The position numbers and the translations under genes were made by a program. This document shows positions 23,360 through 34,062 of a stretch of DNA of 64,000 nt, in pieces. The notes under the pieces are model-generated. The model ran no database searches. It was given only the letters and a program-made list of their open reading frames with translations, and was not told the origin of the DNA. The stretch is from Carya illinoinensis (lineage: Eukaryota; Streptophyta; Magnoliopsida; Fagales; Juglandaceae), in NCBI RefSeq assembly GCF_018687715.1, contig NC_056764.1, positions 9,176,001-9,240,000 on the forward strand, given 5' to 3'. How positions within the stretch are numbered: position 1 is the first letter of the stretch; every line of letters begins with the position of its first letter.

Positions 23360-24508
23360 TAGGGGTGGGCAAAATTTCCGAACTCCGAACTCCGGCCGAA
23401 TTCCGACAAGGCTCCGATTCCGACAGAGTCGGAATTTTCGGAATTCGGAGTCGGAGTCGGAGTAACTCCGACTCCCTTAGTCGGAGTTGGAGTCGGAGTC
23501 CGGAGTCCATATTGGCTCCGAGCTCCGACTCCGAATTCCGACACTTAACTTAATATATTTAATGTTGTAACAAAATTAACAAGTACTTGAGTGGCCCAAT
23601 GGTGCGATGGGGTGATGAGGTGTTTTGCCAATAAGCTGACCCGCGTTCGAGCCTCCCCACGTACAAATGATATATTTTGCCAAGTTTTTTTAAAAAAAAA
23701 ACCCCTCAAAAGTTCAAAACGGCGTCGTTTCGGCCTCATATATATTTATCTCTTCAGCCTTTAGGAATCAGGTCGAAACCCTACGCCGTTTCTCACCTCT
23801 TCCATCATTTTCTCAAAGCCGAAAGCTTCTCTTTTCTCTCTTGCCAATGTTTCTCACTTCCTCATTCGTTTTCTCACAAATTCCTCCTTTGTTTTCTCAC
23901 AAGTTCCCTTAGTCAACTAATATTACTCAATTTGTTTTCTCACTTCCATCATTTTCTCATAACCGTGTTCGAGTTCCACTACACGTGGGTTAGGGTTTCA
24001 TCCCTAACCTCTTCCCGCCGCTTCTCACCATCAATAGCCTCCTCTTCTCCACCGCATTAAGGAGCTTCCAGGGTGGACTTGTTACAATATGCTTCTAGGA
24101 TGCGAAAATCTTCTGTGAATCTGTTTATATTATTTTTTATAATTTATGTTATTTTTTATAATTTCTGTTTATTTGTTGTTTGTTAGGATGCAAAAATCTA
24201 TTCTTTGTGAAATGTTCTTTATTCGGAGATTTTGATATTGGGTTGCAAAAGAGAAAACAAATTGTGAATTGGGGAATGTTCTTTGTTGAGATTTTCGTTT
24301 GTTCTATTTTTTTTTTTTTTTTTTTGTTCTTCCATTCAACTCCGATTAGAGCTCTGACCCTCTACTCCGACTCCGACAACTCCGATCGGAGTCGGAATCT
24401 ACTCTGATTCGAAGTCGGAGTCGGAGCCCAACTTGATCTCCGACTTTGGTCGGAGTCGGAGGTCGGAGTTGGACTTTTCGACTCCGACGGAGTCGGAGCC
24501 CAGCCCTA
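23360..24508. mobile_element. Non-autonomous hAT element inside the copia element
   Basis: The ends are TAGGGGTGGGC and, reverse-complemented, TAGGGCTGGGC. The 8-bp target-site duplication CAAATGCC is exact at 23352-23359 and 24509-24516. Both subterminal regions (about 23370-23545 and 24340-24500) are packed with TCCGAC/GTCGGA-type hexamers in opposite orientations. No transposase frame was found. Removing it restores the copia reading into DDEGRKIIRSRNVIFNE. Confidence 0.9.
23585..23702 (+). mobile_element. Possible tRNA-derived SINE inside the hAT element
   Basis: TGGCCCAATGG at about 23592-23602 resembles a pol III A box. GCGTTCGAGCC at about 23643-23653 resembles a B box, about 50 bp downstream. 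A T/A-rich tail follows at 23683-23702. The body does not fold as a canonical tRNA by eye. It may be a SINE head or a tRNA relic. Confidence 0.4.
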
Positions 24509-26564
24509 CAAATGCCTCATCTCCATAGCCAATGAAATAACATTTCCTTGACTTAGTCTTAAGTTTACTACGAATATCAGAATCAATAAGTACATAAGAA
24601 AGACAGCCAAAAGTTTTAAGGTGAGAACATTTGACATCTTTCCCGCTCCAAACATCATCAGGCAATCCACAATCTAATGGAACCGATGGCCCTCTGTTTA
24701 TCAAGTAAACGGTAGTGCTAACTGCATCTGTTCAGAAAGTGGATGGTGGTCCAAGGCGCAACCTCATGCTTCTAGCACGCTCATTAATGGTTCTATTCAT
24801 ACGTTCAGCAACTCCATTTTGCTATGGTGTCCCATGAATGGTCTTCTCCATTCTGATACCCAGAGCTGCACAATACTCCTTGAACCCGCCATTAAAATAC
24901 TCACCACCATTATCAAATCTCAAACATTTCAGTTTCAGGCTTGTCTCTGTCTCAACCAAGGCCTTCCAAGTTTTGAACACATTAAATACATCAGATTTAT
25001 GCTTCAAAAAATAAACTCATACCTTCCTACTATGGTCATCAATGAACGTGACATAGTAACAAGAATCTCCAAGAGATACCACTGGGAAAGGATCCCACAC
25101 ATCAGTGTGCACTAAATCCAGTCTTCCTGTCTTCGACGTTCTGCCACTTTTCAAGAAGCTGGCATTTTTTTGTTTCCCCATAACATAACTCTCACACATA
25201 CTGAGATCAACTGACTTCAGTTCTGGTAGCTTACCTCTAGACATAAGTTCTTTTATACCTTTCTGACTCATGTGGCCAAGCCTACAATGCCACAAATCTG
25301 ATGTGCTCTCTGCAACGGTAGTAGCGATAGTGTTAATCAAACCAGTAGTCATATATAGTGTACCAGTTTTCTTAGCCCAAGCCAGTACCAATGCCCCTTT
25401 TGTGACCTTCCAGGTGCTATCTGAGAACACTACTGAATGACCACATTCATCGAGCTGCCCAACAGAAATAAGGTTCTTCTTCAACTCAGGAATGTGCCTG
25501 ACCTTTTGCAAGGTCCATTTGTTCTTGCCAGAGAATGTAATATTAATATCTCTCATCCCCACTACGTTCAAAGCCTCTCCATCAGCCAAATATATATTCC
25601 CAAAATCACTTGTAACATAGTTTCGCATTAGCTCCCAGTAGGAAGATGTATGGAAGGAAACCCCTAAATCCAGTATCCAGTCATCAACTGGACTATGAAC
25701 TGTAGGCAATAGTGCATCATGTATTTTTTCAGTTATTACATTAGCACTATCATTTTTGGTCTTATTAGGATTTTTGCAGTTCTTCTTTATGTGGCCAAGT
25801 TTGCCACAATTCCAGCAAGTTGCCTACTGACTAGGTCTCGACTTGCTCTTACCCCTGTTCTTTGCTTTTGACATTCATCTGTTTGAGTTTTTGTCTTGTG
25901 TTCTCCCTCGAGAATCAACATTCAGTGCTGAACTCGAACCCGAGGTCTTATCTGAATCTTTCCTGCGCACCTCCTTAGCCAAAATTAAATCACGAATATC
26001 ATCATATTTCAACTTAGATTTATTAGCAGAATTACTGATAGCCATTTTCATGGCTTCCTAACTATTTGGCAATGAAGCCAATAGTATCAGTGCACGTATC
26101 TTATCATCAAATTCAATTTCAATAGACGACAATTGATTTGTGATAGTATTAAAATCATTCAGGTGTTGTGCAACAAATGTACTATCTGCCATCTTCAAAT
26201 TGAATAACTTTTTCATCAAATGTACCTTATTATTTGATGACGGCTTTTCAAACATACCTGACAAAGCCGCCATGAGATTCCCAGTCGTCTTCTCCTTGAT
26301 GATGTTGTGTGTAACAGATCTCGACATGGTTAATCAAATAACCCAAGAACTTGTCGATCCAACAGGTTCCAATCAGCCTCATCCATCTTTTCCGGTCGCT
26401 TTCCCAATAGTGGAAGATGAAGTTTCTTCCCATAGAGGTAGTCATCTATCTGCATCCTCCAGTAACCAAACTCCATGTCATCAAACTTCTCGATCTCCGA
26501 TACCTTCACTTCATCTCCAGCCATCGTTTTCCCTCAGACCCGAACCTTCTCTTTTGATACCAAT

Positions 26565-26987
26565 TGTTGTGAAAAATAATGAGCATGAAGTGAAAAAGTA
26601 ATATAAACGAGAAAACAATCACACATGATACAAGATTTATGTGGTTTGACAAATTACCTACGTCCACGGGAGCTGTAAAGGATTTTATTATTAAAAAATC
26701 ACACACTACAATGATAAAGCGATTACTGTTCATCTACAGTGTTTCTACAGTACGTCCATATGATATAATAATCATATATATAGTCAAACGGCGGAAAAAA
26801 CCCTAGATCCGTGTAAAATGTATGTTCGCTCGAGCGACGTGTCGAGCGCGCGTCGAGCGAACATCCTTCCTACATCCATTCGAGCTCACTGTCGAGCTGA
26901 AATCGAACGTTCAACTCTGCCTGATTTCGTTTGAGCGGCCAATGCCTCTGCTAGAACCGTGTGGACCAGACTCCACAGTACTCAACA
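26565..26987 (-). repeat. 5' LTR of the second copia element
   Basis: 423 bp, starting TGTTGTGAAAA and ending CTCAACA. It carries the CpG-rich palindrome CGCTCGAGCG at 26827-26836 and several TCGAGCG motifs. These are shared with the array at 62075-62310. Confidence 0.92.
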
Positions 26988-26992
26988 CTTAC

Positions 26993-27185
26993 TAAGTTTG
27001 GGTAGTGAGAAGTGTTGAGAAGTATTGTGAATATATAATAATGAAAAAGTAGGTGAAAATTAATAATAGAATATTGAACAGTAATAAATAATAATAAAAA
27101 GTAGTTGAAATGTAATAATAAAGTAATGAATAGTCGTGGAGTATGTTGAAAACACCTGAATTAGTTTCAGTATCTAAACATAGAA
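26993..27185 (-). repeat. MITE, inverted relative of 12766-12960
   Basis: From GTTTGGGTAGTGAGAAGTGT, with an AT-rich core AATAATAATAAAAAGTAG, to about GTATCTAAACATAG. The second copia element inserted at its left edge. Confidence 0.55.
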
Positions 27186-27189
27186 ATGC

Positions 27190-28240
27190 ACACCAGCTGA
27201 GATGGCTTTTTTTTTTTTTTTGGTCAAAACGATTCATTTAGAAGACTACTCCGCACGTTTTCCTCCTTGCCCCCAAAATCTTCCATTCGGATTCGCCCCT
27301 CCACCGTTTCCTTACCAACCCCAACTGAACCATGCAAGGGAATCAATCCTATGCAATCCATTTCAATTTGTTTGCCCAATTCGCATCGAATGACACATAA
27401 ATTTGGCCAATCCTCCTATTGCTTCGCCCTAGCTTGTACATAATGTATCAAATCAAAATGAACAAACTGGAAAAAAAAAATGCTACATTCAAAAGCAAGA
27501 TCCAAAGAGAAATGCATAATCTTTTGGGCAACTTATTATAATCTCGGGACTCCATCTACTCAGAAATATCTGAAGCAAATGTTTGCATCAATCAACAATT
27601 GAATATTACCAAGTTAAAAAAGAAAAAAAAAAAAAGAAAAGAAGAAGAAGATATTTCTATGCTCAATATTTCATTGTTAAGGAACAAAATTGAGGTGCAC
27701 TTACATCCTCAAAAAATTTCTGGTCACCTCTACCTAAAGCCACCCCGCCAGATAAAAAACGAAGGTTGGCAATAAAAGGAAAACTAGAGACAAAAAGAAA
27801 ATGATGAAAAACGATTATTGTCGACGGGTTAGGGAGAAGGGGATGGTGTAGACAGGAGAAGGGAGGGGGTATTCTCATATTTGTTAGGGCTTTTCTCGAA
27901 GGATGGTGTCGACAAGAGAAGGGGATTTGGCTCGATTATGTAGAGGGTGGTTCTCATATCTTTTGGTGTATGTCTTGAGGGGTGTTGACGGGTTTGTCAC
28001 AATTAGTAGAGGGATGGAGGGAGGGATTTCGTGGGAGATTTTTCAATCCCCTACCTAGTTTTTCGAGGGGTGTCGACAGAAAAAAAAAAAAAAAGGATTC
28101 AATTTTGGAAGGGGCAGAGGAATTCGGTAGGGAGGGGGGAGAGCATTGAGGGATTAGACTGTTTTTAAGAAACCAGATTTAGTAGCTTAGTTGGTGTGTA
28201 GTGTGGGAGACTAAACCGGTCTATGATTAGAATTATTTAG
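27190..28240. other. Intergenic, no confident gene
   Basis: A short open stretch at 27240-27395 is proline-rich and less AT-rich than its surroundings but matches nothing I recognise. The stretch 27620-28140 has G-rich runs and repeated GTCGACAGG/GTCGACGGG-like motifs. Confidence 0.4.
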
Positions 28241-29340
28241 AGCATCCTCAATGGATTAACCAAAATTAAAGAACAATTTTTTATGAATATAAGACAAATT
28301 TGACTTTTAGCTGTTCTATTTACATAAGTCCCAACATTGGAATAGTTATTTTTTCTTTATATAATAATAAAATAATATAAGATGAATTTATGTTTGATTA
28401 TTCACATCAAATTTTCACGTTAAATTATACACTCGACTCGACTCGAACTCGAGTACAAAAAATACTTGAGTTGATATGAGCTCAAGTAGCTCGACTTAAG
28501 CTCAGCTTAAATTAGATCTACAATTATTTTTTTAGTTGGCTGAAACACAAATGAGATTATTTTTTTTTAATAAATGAGATTATTTATCTTAATCAATTTT
28601 AACTAGAATAATGATAATATATATTAAATTGAGCTCTTAATACTTATTAGACATAAATAAATTATTCATCACTTGTCACAATATTATTACAACTTATAAA
28701 TAGGTAAAATAATAATTCCAATATCTAAGATATCATATCACAATAAATTACAATCTCAATGGTAGATCATTAATTACAATTACAATTTTTATCAAACTTA
28801 AAACAATAATAAATTATAATTTCAAATGGTAAATCACTAATTACAATTACAATTTTCAACAAACTTACAAAAAGAATAAACTTTATTTTTATAAATATTT
28901 TATATGTGACACAATAATTCTTTTATGAACTTAATACATTATTATTATAAAATAATAAAACATGCTACTTATACATAAGCTTAAAATAACAACATATATT
29001 ACTTATATAAAGTATCAAAAATAATATATATAGTATATAAAATATATATAATAAAAGAATATATGTAAATATATATATATTACGAATATTGTGACGAGTT
29101 TAAAACGAGTCAAATCGAATTTATACATATATTATTTATAAATTTAAATCGAATCGAGTCGAAATTATATAAATTTTATTTATTTAATATTCGAATCAAT
29201 ATTAATGTACATTAATAACTTATTTATTAAATAAATCAATAAAATTCGAATCGAATTTATACGAATTAATTTTAAATAGTTCACATGCGACTCTGTTAAT
29301 TTACAGCCTACTCACTTATATCAAGTGTAGCTATCGGCGG
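28241..29340. other. AT-rich repeats with GAGTCGA/TCGACTC motifs
   Basis: No gene. About 28244-28430 starts TTTAGAGCATCCTCAATGG, a common plant MITE start. About 28430-29290 has TCGACTCGACTCGAA motifs at one side and CGAATCGAGTCGAA-like motifs at the other. It is probably a hAT-like MITE related to 31743-32478. The borders were not resolved. Confidence 0.4.
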
Positions 29341-29346
29341 GTGTTA

Positions 29347-30452
29347 GAGCATCCCCATCCCGTTCTGCATCTCACTCCCATCCTTAAAATTTGGGGAAAA
29401 ATTATGCGGTTTGACTCAAAAACCCTCTCCATCCCGTTCTCCAAAATGGGGATGAAAATTAGGGGTGCTACAGGAGGTCCCCATATTTGAGAACCCACTG
29501 TACATCCGCATCGCTCTCTCGCCCCAACGGTTGCCCCTTCCAGCCCGCGTCTTCTTCTCCCCCCTCCCTCGCAACACAGCACGGCCGGATTCTGTCCTCC
29601 TCGACTGTAAGTGCTATTTTATTCTCTGATTTGGCTTTGTTTTTCTTCTGGGTTTCCCTGTTTTGTTCGAATCGCTTTTTGTTGGAGGAAGCAAGGAGTA
29701 TTGTTGCGGGTGACCTTGTTCGTTCAGATGCGAGCTGTTTTCGCTGGGGAAAATGGAAACTTCTCCGTTTTCGTTCTTCTCCTTCTCATTCTCATCCTCC
29801 CCAGTATTTGATTCTTCTTTTCTTCTTTATTTCTTTCTTGTTTCTTGTTTTGATCTATGACTTGTGCAAGTCTGTGTCTTTTCTTGATGGTGGAGGGATA
29901 TACTTGGGGTGTGTCACTGTTGTGATGCTCGAATCGGTCGCCGGATGCATTCTTGATGATTGGGTATCGGCTAGGTGTTGAGGGGTATTCTTTTTAGGGT
30001 TTTGCAGTCTTCTGCTTATGCTTCTAGTTGCTGTTTGTTCTGTGTTGCTAATTTAATCGGCTTGTGGTTGCTGTTTGTTCTGTGTTGCTAATTTAATCAC
30101 GTTAGAAAATTCACTAATTAAATAAAAAAATTACTATTTTTATAATACGAATTCTGGTTAAAAAAAAATATTGTATTTGATAGTCAAAACCGTAAAAAAA
30201 TTTAATAGAAATTGATATTTGAAAAAAAGTTAATAAGATAAAAGAGTTAGTAGTTAAAGTTGTAAATGGAATAGAGAGAAAAAAAGTAATAAAAAAAGAA
30301 TAGAGAAATATTATTTAATAGAATAGAAATAGGGATGGGAAATAAGATGTGTGAGTTTTTAGAAAATGAATAAAATTTAAAAAAAATTTTAAAAAAATAT
30401 AATTTTAAGTTAAATTATAAGAATGAAGATGAAGATACAGATGTGACTGCTC
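29347..30452. mobile_element. Harbinger-like non-autonomous element carrying a host gene fragment
   Basis: Candidate TTA target sites flank it (29344-29346 and 30453-30455). The ends are GAGCATCCCCATCC and, reverse-complemented, GAGCAGTCACATCT, a weak inverted repeat. The inside at about 29500-30010 is GC-richer and looks like a transcribed 5' end: a C/T-rich leader, then CTCGACTGTAAGTGC, a good splice donor, then a T-rich intron-like stretch. A 37-bp direct duplication (GCTGTTTGTTCTGTGTTGC...) lies at about 30027-30100. The origin of the captured fragment is unknown. Confidence 0.5.
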
Positions 30453-30681
30453 TTAAGAGCGGCTGACCTAGGACGGCCCTTATAAATACTCGGTGGGCTT
30501 TCTAGTCCTTTCGAGGACACTATTAGTGGCTTTCGAGGGACAGATGAACATTTTCGTGGCATTATCGGGAACATACCCAAAATTTGCTTAAAGTTTGTGG
30601 GCCCAGAGGTAGACTTTGCTGATGTGTTTCCTCTTTGGAGGGTTAACGAAGGAGTCGTCAACAGAGAACGAGAACACTCGG

Positions 30682-30748
30682 GAAAGTACTCGAAGAATCC
30701 TTCAGTTCTCGTGAAAGCACTCGAAGGATCCTCCTCAAATCTATAAAT
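30682..30748 (+). promoter_or_regulatory. Duplicated HSE-like modules and TATA box
   Basis: GAAagTACtcGAAgaATC at 30682 and GAAagCACtcGAAggATC at 30713 lie 31 bp apart, each with GAA units in 5-bp register. The TATA box TATAAAT is at 30742-30748. The distal perfect HSE of copy A is here degraded to GAGggTTAacGAA (near 30638). Confidence 0.6.
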
Positions 30749-30882
30749 CGGAGTGCCATTTTCGTGCTTCTCAAACTTCAAACTTGTCATAATCCCCGAG
30801 TGATTTTTGTGATCTTTCGCAACTCAATCTTTAGTCGATTGCTCTTGCTTCCATACTTAAGTGTCAAAGGAAACAAGTGAAG

Positions 30883-31362
30883 ATGTCGTTGATTCCAAGT
30901 TCATTTTGGGACAGACGAAGCAATGTCTTCGATCCATTCTCGCTCGAAATATGGGATCCCTTTAAGAATTTTCCACTCTCATCTTCTTCTCTATCAGGAT
31001 CTCAATTAGCGAGGGAGAATTCTGCTTTTGTCAATTCTCGCGTGGATTGGAAGGAGACCCCAGAAGCCCACGTGTTCAAGGCGGATCTCCCTGGGCTCAA
31101 GAAGGAGGAAGTGAAGGTTGAAGTTGAAGACGACAGAGTGCTTCAGATAAGCGGGGAGAGGAATGTGGAGAAGGAAGAGAAGACCGACACCTGGCATAAG
31201 GTGGAGCGCAGAGGTGGCAAATTCTTGAGGAGATTCAGGCTGCCAGAGAACGCAAAGATGGATCAGGTTAAGGCTGCCATGGAAAATGGGGTTCTCACTG
31301 TTACTGTTCCCAAAGCAGAGGTGAAGAAACCAGATGTCAAGGCCATTGAAATTTCTGGTTGA
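30883..31362 (+). CDS. Class I small heat shock protein, 159 aa, copy B
   Basis: Intronless and cytosolic, an ATP-independent holdase chaperone. The N-terminus is [19 protein letters not shown], followed by EIWDPFKNF. The alpha-crystallin domain (about residues 55-144) has [20 protein letters not shown], the loop [20 protein letters not shown] and GVLTVTVPK. The C-terminal I-X-I is IEI. I chose the ATG at 30883; the frame extends two codons upstream to a GTG, but the ATG gives the family N-terminus. The promoter resembles copy A but has lost the perfect distal heat shock element. Reading frame and conserved residues are intact, so it is probably functional. Confidence 0.96.
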   Translation: MSLIPSSFWDRRSNVFDPFSLEIWDPFKNFPLSSSSLSGSQLARENSAFVNSRVDWKETPEAHVFKADLPGLKKEEVKVEVEDDRVLQISGERNVEKEEKTDTWHKVERRGGKFLRRFRLPENAKMDQVKAAMENGVLTVTVPKAEVKKPDVKAIEISG

Positions 31363-31742
31363 AGTTTTTAGGAGTCGTCTCCAGCATTGCCACTGACCCT
31401 TTTTCGTTTTTACTCTTTCTAATAATAATTGCTTGTAAAATAAGTATGGACGTGGGAAGTGTGTCTTTGTGTTTTGAAAACCATGTGTCAATATGTAATC
31501 AATTTAAGCTGCCAATATTTTGTGCACCGAGCGTTCGAGAAAATGTCCGTATAAATGTTGCTCTAAATAATTTTTAAGCGTTCGAGTTTTTTAATCGCTG
31601 TGTTTTTTGTTTCATTTTAAAGTTTCGGAAAAATCAAATGCATCAGAAGCTTCAAATCCAATCAAAACATTTATATTTAAGACGTAAACAGAATAGCAGC
31701 GGCGAACAAGTTGCCAAAATTACAATCAAGATCATTTGACCT

Positions 31743-32478
31743 TAGGGTTATAATAGAGGCGAGTCGCTTTTTTTGAGTTTGAGATTTTTTTTTTTTTTTA
31801 TTCATCGAGTTTAAGTCGATAAAAGTTCGTCTCACAAATGAATTCCAGCCGAATTAATAAATTAAAAAAATAAAAGAATTAATATTGAATTTATATAATT
31901 AATAATTTTTATTAAATTATAATATTTTAAATAATTAATATTTAATTAATTGATATATTTAAAATAACATCATATTATTTATTTATATATATTATTAATA
32001 CATATACTTAATATAATAGTATATATCAATTTCGTATATGGTTTTTACGTATTAGTATATAAAATTATTAAATTTTATCGATTAATTATTACACAAATTA
32101 TAAAATATACTTATGAAGTATATTTATTATATGGACATAAGTAATTAGAATAAATATTATATAATTAATTATAAAAATTGTATGTTTATATTATTAGCTA
32201 ATACATATATACATGTATAGGTGTATGTATATATTTATTAATATATGAATGAGTTTTAATCTAGTTGAACTAACGAATTGATTTGAGTATAAATGAGCGA
32301 GTCAAAATGAGTCTTAATCGAGTCGAGTCAAGTTTTGTCGAGTATGTGTTATTTACAAATTGAGTGGGTATTTGCTTTCACAAATTAGCTTTTTCTTTTC
32401 ACGAGTTGAGTTCAATTCGAGTTTAACCGAGCGAGTATCGAACGAGTTATTGAATAAACTGGTTCATTTACAGTCCTA
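31743..32478. repeat. hAT-like MITE in the 3' flank of sHSP copy B
   Basis: The left end is TAGGGTTATAATAGAG and the right end, reverse-complemented, is TAGGACTGTAAATGA. The flanking octamers TTTGACCT (31735-31742) and TTTGGCTT (32479-32486) match at 6 of 8 positions. The subterminal regions are rich in GAGTCGAG motifs. There is no coding capacity. Confidence 0.65.
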
Positions 32479-34062
32479 TTTGGCTTTGACATTTGGCGTG
32501 TTGAGGTTTTTTTTTTTTTTTAACCTTCTAATCAAGCAACTTCATTAATAAGATAACAAATGTTCAAGGAGGGTTAAAAATAAAAGAAGAGAAAGAAATG
32601 AAATTAGGGACATGTTTTCAAAAACAAGAATGGTAGCTATTCATTGTGTTCATTGTGTAACAGAGTGTGTATATCAATTTTGAAATTTATAAATCTTTAT
32701 TGGAATTTATTCATGATTGCTCTGGAAAATTTTTTGTATATCTTCAATAATTGGAAAGATTCGTCATAGGGAAGAGAAGTATTGATCTTTAATGGCTTGG
32801 ATTGCCTGCTAACCATCCCCTTTCAAAAATGGCTTTTCTTTTATTTAATGCTAATGCCATTTGGGTAGCTAATAATGCAGTCGAAGCTTTCACCATCAAA
32901 GGATTCAAAGATGGGATTTGTTATGTTCTGATTTCAATGATGTCTTTATTATGGTTTTTGCATAATATCGAGATAACTAAAAAGGTATTTTTGATTACAA
33001 CATTAAAAGAGAAATTTAGAAATGACGGAAGTGGAGCTTTTCATTGTTTCTCAATGATCCTTTGTTTCCTTTCCCATTCATCAATGTAGTTATAATAAAT
33101 ATGATGAATATGAGTTTTTGCCTTGTTCAAATCAAATGAAGAATGATTGTGAATAATATCGTTTTGTCAATTGTCAGATATGATCCATAATGATGACTGT
33201 ATAAAGTTGGAAATGGTGTTTGTTCTGTTCTTTAAGTTCTAGCTCCCTATTTGGACGTATTATCATTTTTCTTCAATCCGATATAGAATTAATTGGGAGG
33301 TTTTCAATATGTAATGACCAAGGGCCTTGATTCTAAAGTATCCAAATGACAGGGCACTGCACGAAAAGATGATCAAGAGTCCCGTCTGTCTAATTGTACA
33401 ACAAACATTCATCAAAAGGTAGAGAAGGGGTAACTTCTTTCACTCTTCTTTTGATTAAGAGGATGTTCCAAAGTATTTTTCATAAAGTAGCTTATGCCAT
33501 TCGTGAATTTTTAGATTCCCTAAAAGATTGAATAGATCTCTTATATGACTCTCTTGGACTTGTGTTTAGCAATTTATTACCTGTTTGTAAGCAGATTTGA
33601 CAGGGAATTTTCTATTATGATTTGGTGCCCATACTATTTTGTCGATCTGCTGAGAGTGGCTAGATAATGGAATTCGTTGAATTTGTTGGATGCTATCTGA
33701 ATCGAAAAGAGTTTGCATTTTTTGTATGTCCCAAGACTTTGGATTGCTGATGATTAAATTGTAGACTTTTAACAAAGAATTTGATGGAACAGATCTATTT
33801 TCAACTTGAAGTGGCTTTAGTTTGTAATTTTCAGCAATTGGTATCTAAGGGTCTAACCAAATATTGGCTAAGGACCCATCATTGATTTGAAAACATCTTC
33901 CTTTCTTAAGGAGCTCCCTCGTTTGGAATATTCATTTCCATTAATTATAATCCAACTGTTTCGGCTTAACGGGCCATAAATCCTTTCTGCTGAGATATTT
34001 GGCGGATAGAATATTGCACCATAACCCATTTCTATTTTCACTCATTTTCCATCCTATTTTAG

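Larger units (their letters stand above)
21471..26524 (-). pseudogene. Decayed copia gag-pol polyprotein (second element)
   Basis: Minus strand, starting at the ATG at 26524 (MAGDEVKVSEIEKFDD). Order: gag in two open pieces, zinc knuckle CWNCGKLGHIKKNC near 25830-25777, and protease region with WILDLGVSFHTSS, where the usual DSG is DLG. The integrase follows with WHCRLGHMSQKG and FIDDHSRKV, then RT (VKIAFLHGDLEE, LLLYMDDMLIA) and RNase H (STTEAEYIAVSEA; YSDSQSAIFLAKNS). Many in-frame stops split it; all the ones I inspected sit at expected Trp or Gln codons (TGG to TAG/TGA, CAG to TAG). The hAT insertion splits the region after the integrase (YFIGYGDEAF). Not functional. Confidence 0.9.
21113..26987 (-). 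mobile_element. Second Ty1/copia retrotransposon, minus strand, with a nested hAT element
   Basis: The LTRs begin TGTTGTGAAAA at 21113 and 26565. The exact target-site duplication CTTAC is at 21108-21112 and 26988-26992. The minus-strand primer-binding site TTGGTATCAAAAG follows the 5' LTR. The 3' LTR (21113 to about 21465) lacks about the last 60-80 bp and the polypurine tract, apparently by deletion. The interior encodes decayed gag-pol and carries a hAT insertion at 23360-24508. The element inserted at the edge of a MITE (26993-27185). Confidence 0.93.
30622..31735 (+). repeat. sHSP duplication unit, copy B (partner at 4655-5790)
   Basis: Upstream promoter, coding region and 3' flank align with copy A. 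It begins near GATGTGTTTCCTCTTTGGA. Its 3' flank is then interrupted by the hAT-like element at 31743. Confidence 0.8.

Noticed and set aside
32802..33089. 95-residue plus-strand open frame
   Set aside because: It is antisense to LINE RNase H sequence on the minus strand.
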